From Carex sylvatica (taxonomy: Eukaryota > Streptophyta > Magnoliopsida > Poales > Cyperaceae), in assembly GCA_964058845.1 (NCBI GenBank), contig CAXKVR010000098.1, positions 17,501-81,500 on the forward strand: a DNA stretch of 64,000 bases, read 5' to 3'. How positions within the stretch are numbered: position 1 is the first letter of the stretch; every line of letters begins with the position of its first letter. The notes below the pieces were generated by a model. The model saw only the letters and a program-made list of their open reading frames with translations, ran no database searches and was not told the DNA's origin. Below are positions 35,042 through 46,815 of this stretch, one piece after another. The position numbers and the translations under genes were made by a program.

Positions 35042-35588
35042 CTAGTGTGTCCATCTAAATTTTTGAAATAACTAATTTTTTCATCAAAACACTATAATAT
35101 CCAATATTTTCATACAAATTTAGCATTCTTTTTTCTATCTCCTTGTAACTATTTAACATTTTTTTTAATTATTTTAAAAATTAAATTGACCAATATGTCC
35201 TTAAATTTTAAATGGACATATCCATTATTTCTAAATATTATCTTCCTTATTTCTCCTTCTACTGTGAACTTTTCCGGACGTAGTCGTGGCAACTAAAATT
35301 TTCCTTGCTGCATAGATAAATGAAATGACAGGTATAATGGCCGTGGCAGTTGGATTATACCATTTCTTACCTGCCTCTGGAATATAGAGTTGTAAGTGTA
35401 GGTGGCTAAGAGTTGCACTGAATGAGAGATCAGATTTTTATAGTGTATATGTGTTGATCCCTTTCAGTGCAATGGGGAACATGATCCCGGGATATCTCTC
35501 GGCATTCCTTCTGGTTCACCCTTGTGACGGACCTACGATTCATAATCAGTCCATCGAGATTTTATTGATTGTGGGGACGTTTAACTCC

Positions 35589-35610
35589 CGGCGGGCGCAA
35601 GCCCCCGCCG
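35589..35610. other. GC-rich hairpin conserved in the long LTR
   Basis: GGCGGGCGCAAGCCCCCGCC (inner 20 bases) folds on a short CGCAAG loop inside otherwise AT-rich DNA. The same block with compensating and neutral changes is at about 48478-48500 in another copy. Its surrounding text (GTGGGGACGTTTAACTCC before, GTTAATTACATCA after) is better conserved than the rest of the repeat. Confidence 0.65.
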
Positions 35611-36654
35611 TTAATTACATCATACGACCTTTCGGGTCAATACTGAATACCTCATTCATTCTGAGATTTACGCCTATTTTGGTGTAAACTGGGTAATCAG
35701 GGCTAAATAAGGCTCATGTAAGGTTCATTTGGTCATTTGGTAGGTTCTCAATTGGTTTGGTCGTGATTTGGACATTTATTTTGGTCCTATGTGCATGTGC
35801 ATGTGCATTTAATATTTCAAGGACTATATGAATATGCATGGAAGCATCATTTATATAATTAATATTTGATAAAAATGTGCTTAGACATCATCTTTATATT
35901 TTATTTATAAAAATATGTCAAGAGAGGGGCATTTTGATCATTTTAGGTTATGGTTGAAGCTTAGACATGTTCAATTACTACTTAAAATTGTAGAGAATTG
36001 AATTTAGGTTCATTTGGAACTGGTTTGAGTCGATTTGGACTTGAAACGAAGAAGTTATGGCCAAAAAGACAGAAAATGACTTGTCTGCGAAGTTCTTATA
36101 TTTCTAGGGACCTATTTGTAAATTTCCAGGGATCTAAGGTTGTAATTTAACTTTAGACAGGGTCTGGAATGGAAGATGGTCTTCCAAAGGCTTGTTTGAA
36201 GGAATTTTATGCTGCAGGGCTTTTTTGTAAACTTTCAAGGGCTTCTCAGGAAATTTTGTATAAACAGAGGGGTTTATATGCAAAGGGAGTTTGTTTAGTC
36301 ATATTTGGACTTTGAGATTTGAACTTTGGGCCTTTGAAATGTACACTGAGCCTTGGATTTAATCATGGGGCCATAAAATGTGTACAGACCAAGATTTGAT
36401 CAAGTGGGCTTTGAGATTTGGGCTTAGAGCATCAATAGGTGTGATGGGCCTTTAAATAATGTACAGAGCCTTAGCTTTCAGCTTATGGGCTTTGAGATTC
36501 ACACTGAATTCCCTTAATCAAATTAGATGAACTGACAGAGGGTCCCATATGTCAATGGACCATTTAAAACAAAGTTTGAATTACGGCCATTTGATCAAAC
36601 GGATGTATCAAGATTTGTGCAAACCCGATGGGTTTAGGGTTCTTCCTGACAAGG

Positions 36655-38323
36655 TGATAGGAGTCAAAATTGTCGTTATTTTTCTTATCACTTAGCCTAC
36701 ATTATTATCAATTATCGAGTTACAATTGCTTATTTTATAGAGAATCAGATTATTTTTTGTTATTTCACTTGATTTTAGAGAATTGCATATTTTCAATGAT
36801 ATTGGAGCAAAAACAGGCATAAAACATGCAATTCTGACACCGCAGCCTCAGGCGCAAGGATGCCTCCAAACCGCATGCTATTCAGAAGTGCTGTCGCATG
36901 AGGTTATAACTGCCCGTGCAGATCTCAGCCAAACCGCATGCTATTCCGACATCCGCACACAAAACTGCATGAACAACAGTTACAGATCTAACTTCCCAAT
37001 CAAGGCCTATTTAAGTAAATGGACGCCTGGGAACTCTCTCTCTCTCTCGAACTAGAACAAAAAATACACATCTGAGAGCACATAGAACTAGAATTTCACT
37101 CTAGTGGAGGCTATGCAAAAGGAAATCATCAAGGAATAGCAAAGTCTCGACTAGAATAGGAGCAAGGAACAAGGCGTGAAGATGGCGTGCATGAGATAAA
37201 GGGGCAGCATAGATGTTCTCCCTCCATCTCTCTTTATTGCTCTATTTCTTTATGTGCTTTGTTTCTTTTGTTGCTGTTGAACCCGCCATGAGCGGCTAAG
37301 CAACCCTATTCTAGGGTGAAGACATGTAATCTTGAATTCTTATGAGTTTAAACTAGTTGTTCATTTATATTATCTTTGCACTATGATATGAATTCTTACT
37401 GAGATCTCTATGCCTTATGTTCTTATTTATTGTGTGTTTAAAGTGACCTTGTATGCATGGAGTGTACAATCCATCCATACCCTATATTAGAGAGGTTAAC
37501 TAATATTTGAAGAATATAAGTATCTTAAATACAATTAGAATAGACCGACAGGGTGCCCACTTATATTCGAACTGCAGTATAGGAACCTATTAGGAAGTGG
37601 TTTAGCAGATGAATGTCACATTTCATCACTAGTATTGGGGTAATCTTGATTATTAACATTGTGAAATATTAGTAATTATGACTTATCATTAATCTTAATG
37701 CAACTGTAATAAGTACCCGACAAGTACTTATTCAGTTAAGGTGTTGTGAGACCGATGGGAGATCAGCACTAAAATAGGGTTAGCAGCTCTCAGATCACAT
37801 TGATACAAGTACAGGGCGTGTACGGTTCTGATCAAACCGTGTGCGATTTCGACTGGAGGTGAATCTAGACTTTTGTACGGTTTACCCAAACCGTGTGCGG
37901 ATAGTGACAGAGCCGCATGCTATTGAGTAACTTTGCAACTGACAGGTATTTGGCATTAGCATGCGGTTGGTGACAGACCGTGAGCTATTGTTATGACAAC
38001 CAGAACCTAGATTAAACAAGTTTAAATGATATAATTTCTGATTTCCTAGAAGCCCTATCTTCTAAACACTTAATCTACTACTCCTCTGTTGTAATTCAGT
38101 AATTACAACCGAGCAACCAAACAACCAATCAACCAAAACACAACCAATTAACCTAAAGGAACCGATAACCTAGACCTTAGTTTACATCTTATATCTCTTA
38201 ATACACCATCCCTGCGGATCGACACCCCAATCTATATTACACGATAGGTTCATACGCTTTTGAATCAACAGTAAGTAGAAATTAGGGTTATAAATATTAT
38301 TAGCAATGATTTCCATCCTATCA
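36655..38323 (+). mobile_element. Solo LTR nested in copy A (1669 bp)
   Basis: It begins TGATAGGAGTCAAAATTG and ends TTCCATCCTATCA, with terminal inverted repeat TGATAGGA/TCCTATCA. The 5-bp TSD CAAGG is at 36650-36654 and 38324-38328. It has no internal retroelement domain. Near its 3' end is CCCTGCGGATCGACACCC, a sequence type usual near the 3' end of plant gypsy LTRs. Internal short repeats of CCGCATGCTATT and AAACCGTGTGCG occur at 36872, 36933, 37830 and 37890. Confidence 0.88.
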
Positions 38324-41162
38324 CAAGGCAAAGGAAGGAGGGGTTCCGGTCAATTTCGGCCACGGCGGTGCCGGCTATAAACACCATTGGCATCGTCTGG
38401 TTGTCAGGATCACGTTTTACCTATTGTCGGCAGTTGAAGCTTTCCGGAAATAATAGTTGGGGCATCTACAGTATTTATTCGATACCGATAGCCCTTTGAA
38501 CTGATTTCAATCGATTTATTTGCCATTTTATTCAATAGAATGATCATTTAAGGCTGTATGAAGGTCTATGAGCCATGAAATGCATCAATTTGGTGTTTAT
38601 AGGAGGTTTACATATGACTTATATTTTCTCCTCTCGGTTTATGTACAAGTTTTGTACCAGTGACCGGTACAAGAGCTTTAGAGTTGATTCAAGGACTCAA
38701 AGAAGTCATTCAGACCTTTTAATAGGGTTTAGGACTTGGCATAAGCTTTGAACTGATCTAGGATGAGTTTTGATCAATTGGAGCGTATGCAAACATGAAT
38801 TGTCAATCAGTTTTGATCTGATTCCTCTTGAATTTGGTACAAGAGGTGTGATTTTTATTTTATAGGATCAAAGTGACATATATCAAGGATTTTTGTTCCA
38901 AATTTCAGAATTTTCTGAGCAGTATTTCTCAGTCAAAAGGGAACTCAAACATGAAGGGCATATCTGGTAATTTTACCAATTTAAATATGCATTTTTTTTA
39001 CTTTTTAAAGATGAAATTTAGAAATTCATAATTAATTGTAGAAAAATCAGAAAAATATAAAGTTTGAGTCCATCTCATGTATTTTTCTGTGCTCTATCTG
39101 ATGGTGAAGTTTATTTTGCAATTTAGTCCTTGTACTAGTTTATATTGGCCAGTTTACCATAACAGTATAATTAGAGTATTTCTATGCATTCCTTTGTGCT
39201 AGTAGCTATCATAGCATGTTCTATCACTGAGTTCTAACTTGACATCATGTCAGAGGTCATTAGATGAGGTCTGGTTCATAGACTTTGGCCTGGTTTGATT
39301 CAGAACAGGTTCTCAAAGGGTCTAAACCATTATTTTATGCCAGTATTCAAAAAGAAGAGAATCAAAGCTCCATAAATCATCAAATCAATCATTTTGAAGG
39401 GCATCAGTGCTGCCAGATCATGGCTTTATGCAGAGAAGTCCCTAAATTTGTATAAAATCAAGTTTTATACATTCTTTTTACTTGAATAATGGTTAAATTA
39501 TCAAGAAATCATTGGATAAAAGTACTAATTTGCAAAGAAGGCTTATAGAAAGGGTGATTTTGTTGATTTTGGTAGCATAACACCTTATCTTAGCTTGTTT
39601 CTTTTGCAAACTAGGTCCAAATTAAAAGGAATTGGTGAAGGATACCAGCTGGCTCAACTTCACTAATCCTTACGCACACAAAACATGTTTTTAGACCTTG
39701 AAAACCCTTTAAAATTAAAAAATTACAATGAATCTGATATGAGGGGATACCAGCTGGCTCAACTCTCATATCTTCATCATTTAATTACTTTAAAAGGGTT
39801 TAAAATATCAGATTTGCATAAAATTAGAAAGAAAATAGAGAAAATAGCATTTTTAAAGTAATTTTTCATACCTATCTCTTTATTTTTATTTAAAAATACA
39901 AAAAAGTGCAAGGTATCATGAAAGGAGTTCAAATATACTGAAATAATATTTTATTATGTTTATTTAATGTTTAAAATAAAAATATGCAAGTAAAGAGTAT
40001 TTTTGTGGTCATTAGGCCTATATATTCTTAGTTCTTCATAAAAGAACTTAAATTATGTATAGGCTTTCACCTTTTAACATCTAAACAACCTTAGGATAGA
40101 ACAAAAGAAAAATGCATAAAGAAAATAAAAGAAGATGCATAACAGTAAGCTAAAAAGGACACAACATCAATCAAAAACCTTCATTAAACAAAATATATGT
40201 ACAAAGGCATGGCCATCCATGGCCTACATCTTTCTAAACTGTATTTACCTAGATTTGAGGTTTGCTACAGGAAAAGGGAGGGTTTAAGGCCTCTGAAGAG
40301 ACAATTATAAGGGTTTTAGAGCTTTAAACTATATGTCTAGCCTAACAAGGATTTGGAGCATGTAAGATTGCCATTTGAATGGGCTATGGGTGCCATTATA
40401 TATGCAATATCTAGGGTTTCAAGCCTTGTACCAGCTGAGGTGGTTTCATCATGTCCATCAGTTGTTTGATCAAGGGCAGAGCATGCTTAGCTCCATATCA
40501 TGTGCCTTGCTGGCTGAGAATCATCCATTCATCATTGAACAGGTCATTAATCCTGTGTTGGATGGTTCTTGACCCTTAGATTGCATTGAAAACATCACAT
40601 GGCATCTCAGCCCTTGGTATACTGACATTCCAAATGGGTGTGATGAAATGTATGACTCCAGGCACCCAGGAGAAGATTCTTCTAATTTGGAGTCTTCTCA
40701 TGTCTAATTGACACGTGTCCAGGGGACCAGGAGGAGCATTAACGGTTATGACAGTGGCCTTCCATGTGGTTTGTCCATTTCATTACATCTTATGTTAAAT
40801 GGACATCATATACTGCATCGTGACGATGCTAAAGGCATGACCTGAGCTCCTTGAATCCTAATTTCCTCTATTTCAGCTAAACCATCTCTTGAACCCAACT
40901 ACTTCTCGGGTCAATTAAACAAGAGAGGGATTGATTTAATTTGAAGATAAGGTATAGTCTGGTAGAGGGAATGGAGCTTTATTAGGTTCACATAAGCATT
41001 GATCCAATTGCCTTGTAATTTACCCGAATTTTGAGCTTGAAATCGGGTTTAGAAGGCGAAAGAGAGGAGAAGAAGAAGATAGCAGGGTAACCGGGCCCAC
41101 ACATCAGCTTCTCTGACATGATATCTCTCTCTTTATTCATTCTTTCTTTTATCTGTGCTCAG

Positions 41163-41563
41163 TAGGGGTGTAAACGGTCGGATACGGATACGGATACGGA
41201 TAGTCTCAGATACGGATCAGATATCAGACGGATATAGATATTTTTCATAATTAGCTTGTTAGTTACAAAATATATATTATATTATTAAAATATTAGTCAC
41301 TAATTATGTCATAGTGTTATATTATTCATCAAAATATATATTTATATGCAATTTAATAAATTATTTGTACAATATACAATTTAATAAATCAATTTAAGAA
41401 CATATATCACATTTGTTGTGGTCTAAAGTGTAAACGGTCGGATACGGCTAGTAAAAAGTCTTACCGTATCCGTATCTGTTATAATTTTTCGGATAGGGAT
41501 ACGGATACGGATAGTCTCAGATTCGGACAAAATCAGATATTATCCGATCCGTTTACACCACTA
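41163..41563. mobile_element. hAT MITE with GGATACGGATACGG repeats
   Basis: 401 bp. It starts TAGGGGTGTAAACGG and ends CCGTTTACACCACTA, with an 8-bp TSD GTGCTCAG at 41155-41162 and 41564-41571. Subterminal regions consist of GGATACGGATA repeats in inverted orientation, which could be transposase-binding sites. It is non-coding and sits within the long LTR copy A. Confidence 0.9.
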
Positions 41564-42238
41564 GTGCTCAGCGTATCATAGGCCGCATAGAAGGCAGTAG
41601 AATGGTGTATAATGCTCCGAGTTTATGCGGGTCGAAGGGAACACTAGCGCTTCAGCGCAATTTTATTCAAAAGGTCACTCGGTTAGGTGAACTTGGCGCA
41701 TGGTGAGCCTATACACTGATTCATTGGTGTATGAAGCTCAACTTACATGTGCTAGGTCCATCTATTTCCAGGATCCAGTAAATATAACTTTTGAGCCACT
41801 GTCGTGTGGGCCCAGGGTCTGAAGATCTATTTTGGTGCTTCACTTTGCACACAGAACTACAAGGGAAATGCTAGATGTACTCTGTGCCATGTGGCACCAA
41901 TCAGGGTATGCCATGTCGGCATATATTTCAAAAATCCATAACTCTTCAACCATTTTGAGTTAGGAAATGTATAATATATCAAAATTCATGGTTTATCATG
42001 TAGAATATTACTATATGTTCTATCATGCCATTATCCATTCATCTTGAAGAGCCTTCATGTATTTTGATATTTTTCAAGTATTTAAATATTTGCCAATTTT
42101 ATTTAGCACCATTTTAGGGTACAATAGTAAGATACTAAGATGTCAATTTATTTCTCTATCTCCATAATTTTCTAGGCTTTGCTATTGATTGTAGCCTTGA
42201 GGTCTGATCGTTCTCAGCATTTTTCTGATTTAGCACCT

Positions 42239-42728
42239 CTATTTTGAATTGTGCCTGCTAATTTCTAAAGTGTGCTCTTGTTCTAAAGTTACAATCTTTG
42301 CCTCTAATGCCTCGTTTTCAGTTTTCAATAGGCTCATTTTCAGTTCTTTATCTTTAATCTCTTCTTCAAACCTTGATTCTAAATTTCTTGACCAATTTCT
42401 TGCATTCACCAAGATTAGTCTCAACTTCATCCTTCTCAATTCTCAAATTACAAATCAGTACGTCTTTCTCTCTCCCTTCTCTCACTAACGCCTCCTCATC
42501 CAAAAATTTAAAGCAACTAAAAACAGAAAATGAATTGAAGCAAGACATGTCGGTCCTCCTAACTTGTTGAACCGACTTTGCTCTATAGTAAAATGAATTA
42601 TAGAGTTCATATGAGGGGTTCTGAATAACTTGAGGTGGTAAGAGCCCGATCAAAATAGATTTTGGTGTGTTATGCCAATATCTGTTTGACTTAACAGAGG
42701 AACTAAACAAACAAATGAAGCTCTTCAT
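42239..42728 (-). pseudogene. Coiled-coil gene fragment captured by the MULE
   Basis: The minus strand encodes two overlapping frames that read as one coiled coil after a frame change near 42380: LDEEALVREGREKDVLICNL, RIEKDEVETNLGECKKLVKK, then SRFEEEIKDKELKMSLLKTE and NEALEAKIVTLEQEHTLE. The heptad pattern and Glu/Lys richness indicate a long coiled coil. No family could be named. Position inside a transposase-less MULE and the frame break suggest a captured, non-functional gene piece. 42530-42600 appears to include intron sequence. Confidence 0.6.
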
Positions 42729-42971
42729 ATAGGTATAAAATATTAGGGAGGAAGACGATAGTCATAAATAATGGATAGATCCATTTAAATTGGAGGGTAC
42801 ATTGGTCAATTTAGTTTTTGAAATAAAAATAAAAATATTAAATAGTTAAAAGGGGATAGAAGAAAGAACAATAAATTTGTATGGGGATATTGGATATTAT
42901 GGTGTTTTGATGGGTAAATTGGCTATTTCAAAAGTTTAAATGGGCACACTAGCAATTTTCCCTAAATTTTG

Positions 42972-44189
42972 AGAGCAATTCTCATCCTGTGAGATATCTC
43001 AGAGTTTGAGCGGATCTCTACAAAATCTAGACCGTTTAAATTATTTTTGCACAAATTTTGTAAATCACTCAAATTTTGAATTTTGAGATATCTCATAAGG
43101 ACACGTAAGGGTGCAAACGGATCAGATACGAATCGGATAGTGCTCAACCCATATCCATATCTGTATTTTTTTGGATACAGATATTGATACGGATACGGAT
43201 GAGGTACGGATTAGATATTAATCAGATACAGATACGGATCAGATATTTTTGAATACAAATACAGATATGGATATAATTCAGATTTCTAATTCAAAATATA
43301 TGTCTAATTAACTTGTTACGCTATTACAAAATATATATCTAGTTAACTAAAATTCACCAACATAACCATAATTTTAATCATAATATACCAACACAAAAGA
43401 TATTCTCTCTAAACGTATATAATTCTAAAATAAAAGATAAATGAAACAAAAGATATTCTCTTAACACATTCTTATGTTTCCTCAATAAAATAAAAAACTG
43501 ATGCCGCACGACCTGAAATTAAAATATTAATTGAAATTAATATATGATTTTTAAAATTAAGAATCCATATTGTTCTCTTATCCAAATAACATGAACTTAA
43601 TACCTATAACATATGAATTAAGAAACTGAATTAAGAAAGTGTAAAAGTAATCCAAAGAAATCTAAGTACATCATTTTTTACAGAACAAAGTACTTATTTT
43701 AGCTATAAGCCTTTATCCAAGTATAAAAGTAAAACAATACAACTACATATTTTTTGTATGAAAAGAGCATGTCCCAACCCACGTACCAGTTTACCAGTAA
43801 TCCAAAGAAATAAAATAATTACATTGTAGTGATACCCAAGCTTACAATCACAATTTAAATTAACAGAACTTCAACCATAAAGCAACTTCTCTCTGAATCT
43901 GATTGTTATCATTTTTTTCAGTACAGCTAAATATTTCAGATTGTTATCATTTTTTTTTCAATCTTTCATTAGATAATCTAAAGAACCTAAGCATGTAATA
44001 TTTTTGTGATTAAAGAAGCATATTACTAGTATATTTCTATTTTGACCTATATGGGATATTATGCCAACATTATATCCAAAAGGTAGATCACATCTAAGTG
44101 TACTATCAGTTAGGATATGCATAGCACAAACATAAGTGTGCTATCAGTTTTTCTGCACTTAGTTACTGGAGCCTCTGTTCGTCAGAAAA
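42972..44189. other. AT-rich stretch with a hAT-MITE-like end
   Basis: 43107 onward reads TAAGGGTGCAAACGG followed by GGATACGGAT and GATACAGATACGGATCAGAT repeats to about 43290, like the MITE at 41163-41563. No opposite terminus or TSD was found, so it appears truncated. The rest has poly-T tracts and no gene. Confidence 0.5.
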
Positions 44190-44621
44190 CGTATAGGCTT
44201 TTAAACCTAGTTCTACTCAGTTCAGTTGCAAGTAAACAACAGAAGTAGGGTATAGCTGGGTATCGAATCCACAGGGATTGTTCGAATTTTACCAGACTCT
44301 ACTTAAATTAATTAAATACTAAAAGTCTGCAAAAGTTGGTTTTGGGTATTTAGTTTCCTAAACAATTCAATAACAATAATTAAAAAGCAATAAGAAATTT
44401 AGTTTGGTTTTAACAAGAATAAAAAGGGTTCTTAGGGTTTCTGATTTCAGCTCTGCCTCAAGGTGCCCGGTCTGTGCACTCTCATTCATGGGTCATGTCC
44501 AATATACACGGTCCGTGTGGCCCTCAAGTTGATACAACAGCTATTAGTTTTTGTGTTGTTCCTTTATGCAGGATTCTATTGACCGTACCTGAGTCCCTAA
44601 ACCTCAACTTTTGTTTTTTGG
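44190..44621 (-). mobile_element. LTR-like repeat, left part (host of the 8.2-kb insertion)
   Basis: Text such as GGTATCGAATCCACAGGGAT, ACACGGTCCGTGTGG and AACCTCAACTTTTG parallels the repeat at 60585-61933. It breaks off at 44621, and the expected continuation (GTTGGCTTAATTACTTA, TTCTAAACCTCAACTCTC) resumes at 52786. The two parts therefore belong to one older element split by the insertion 44622-52785. Confidence 0.7.
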
Positions 44622-46657
44622 TGTTCTACCCTAAATAGTGCTAAACAAATAAATTGGCGATATTAAATGCTTGAAAAAATGCCAAAGTACATGAAGGCCC
44701 TCTAAGATGGATAAAAATAACATATTAGAGTTCATGGCAATATTCTACATATCAAACTATGAATTTTGATATATTATACAGATTCTAACTCAAAATGGTT
44801 GAAGAGTTATGAATTTTCAAAGATTTTGATGACATGGAAACCTCTGATTGATGCCACGTGTCCCTAGGTACCCATAGCATTTACCTTAACTCCTCTGTGT
44901 GAAAATTGGAACACCAGATTAATACCCTGAGCTCTAGACCCACTGGTCAGTGAATAAATGGAAATTTTGCTGGAATACAGATTTGGATAGACCCAGAACA
45001 CGAGAGATAAACATGTGAACCAAGCTGACAGTCAGATGGTTCATCATGCACCGAGACTAGGCAGGATTGAGATGGATTAAACCATCAGCACTGCTACGCT
45101 CCTAACCCCTCTACAAACATATAGACTCGGTGCTTTATACACCATGCCCAAGCCCATACACGGCTCATTATAAGATGAGCGCAAGTAAGGCTCAAAGAAG
45201 GAAAATACAGAACAGTGCAGAGGTGGACCCTACCTATCAGCCTCTCTCTCATTCCTTCTTTCTTCTCTTCTAGTCGCCGGCGACGGAAAAGATCAAACCC
45301 AATGAGGTCAACGCTAAAGGAGACAAATTGGGAATACAATGACACTTCTCACCCCTAGGTGATGCTCTTTGAGTAGTCTATTTTATGAAAATGGTTATAG
45401 GGTTTATAAAATCAAAGGTAATACAAAGAGAATCAAGGCTCTCTGGTCATTTAAAATGAGTCGTTAAATAGATATGTATTGAATATACCCAAATAGGGGT
45501 ACTGGCACCTGAGTGCACACAAAATGAAATTGCAGAAAATCAAAAAATAGGAATTTGACTGTTGAGAGGGTATGACACTAAATTAACCTCTTGTACACCT
45601 ATCATGATAATGGCATAACATGACAAAAGAGAAGAATCTCTTCTCCCATGCATGAGAAAGAGCATGACCCTATATTAATCGAATCTGAATCCTTAAATAA
45701 TTTTGATTAAAGGCTATGATCATGTTGTGCTATGGATTGCCAACTTGGCATGCTTTGATTGGTTTACACTCCTGCAAATGATGCCTTGAAGGCCAAGAGT
45801 AAATCTCAAACATTGAAATCAAATTGAAGCAAATGTAAGGTGAAGATGATGCCAGCATATGCTATACTCAAACCCTAGGCTTCCCAGTCCTGATGGCTAT
45901 ATATACATGATGAATGAAGCTAAAAAGAGAAAACACACAACTCCTAGACATCTAAATCAAACTATAAGCTGTTATACTCATATATACACTGTTATAAAAG
46001 AAAATTAGTAGCCTAGAAAGCTTTCATCTCCTTCTTCCTCTGTAAAAACTAGGTAATTAAGATCTAGATACAATGTAAGACCTTTAAGGGTCAAGTTACA
46101 TGCCTTTCATGGATGAATAAAGCTTATTCCTTTGATTTTGATCTTTTATTTTGTATTTGTACCTTTCTTTTCTGCTCTTGTTCTGATGCTATCTTCTAAA
46201 ATCATTTAAATACATACAAAAATGTATATAAACATTTAAAATACAAAGTTTTATTGTTCCAATACAAAAATTTATAAGCATGACTTTTATGCATATTTTA
46301 TTGTATTTTCTGCCTTCTTTTCCTTTTCTGCCTCCCTCAATCCTTTTTACAAACTGATTGGAGGATAAGATGAGTGTAGTGAGCCAGCTGGCATCCTTGC
46401 TCATCAAACCCTCCTAATATTTTTATAAAAATGATTAAAATAGGGAATTAAGTGACTTAAATGAAAATATAAATACACAAGGATTGTTCAAAGTGAGCTA
46501 GCTGGCATCCTTTATAATTCTCAACCCTATGTCCACTTGAGAGAGCCTAATTGCAAATAAACTCAAAGAAACAGTTTAGTTATGCCCTTAAAATGGCTAA
46601 TTTTATTGTTTTGAAGGGTATATCTGTAAATAGTGAGAAGATGAGGACTAAAATATA

Positions 46658-46815
46658 AATATGCAGCAGTTATACTGCCATAAGCCATTTACATTCATTG
46701 TCCTGTGAAGTTTTAATAATATTGCTCTTTAAAATCAATATGCAGCAGTTATACTGCCATAAGCCATTTACATTCATTGTCCTGTGAAGTTTTAATAATA
46801 TTGCTCTTTAAAATC
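46658..46815. repeat. Perfect 79-bp tandem duplication
   Basis: ATGCAGCAGTTATACTGCCA through TTGCTCTTTAAAATCAA occurs twice in a row (starting 46661 and 46740) with no mismatch seen over about 78 bases, inside otherwise diverged repeat DNA. It is either very recent or an assembly duplication. Confidence 0.9.

Larger units (their letters stand above)
35397..42126 (+). mobile_element. Solo long LTR, copy A (about 4.65 kb without insertions)
   Basis: Starts TGTAGGTGGCTAAGAG and ends TTTTAGGGTACAATA; related copies end GGGCACAACA, so the terminal CA has become TA. The TSD GTAAG is at 35392-35396 and 42127-42131. It contains another solo LTR (36655-38323) and a hAT MITE (41163-41563), and removing these leaves about 4.65 kb. 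There is no long ORF, PBS or polypurine-flanked internal region. Landmarks shared with the other copies are a GC hairpin near 35600, GGGCTTTGAGATT repeats (36320-36500), GGATACCAGCTGGCTCAAC (39650, 39750) and TGCCATGTGGCACCAATCAG near 41905. LTRs of this size are known from gypsy groups such as Ogre; the lineage is unproven. Confidence 0.8.
34494..42962. mobile_element. Mutator-like element (Pack-MULE type), heavily interrupted
   Basis: A 9-bp TSD, TAAATTTTG, stands at 34485-34493 and 42963-42971. The terminal inverted repeats are about 200 bp. The right one, read inward on the minus strand, is GGGAAAATTGCTAGTGTGCC, then ATTTAAACTTTTGAAATAGC and TAATATCCAATATCCCCATA. The left one has the same series (GTTGCTAGTGTG... 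CATCTAAATTTTTGAAATAA, AATATCCAATATTTTCATAC), split by a hAT MITE. Without nested insertions the element would be about 1.2 kb. It carries no transposase but a coiled-coil gene fragment, the signature of a Pack-MULE. Confidence 0.85.

Noticed and set aside
43107..43290. A third complete hAT MITE
   Set aside because: Only one terminus (TAAGGGTGCAAACGG) is present; no matching end or 8-bp TSD was found, so it is listed only as a remnant.
45094..45345. 83-codon minus-strand frame
   Set aside because: It lies inside long LTR copy B and is not preserved in copies A, C or D.
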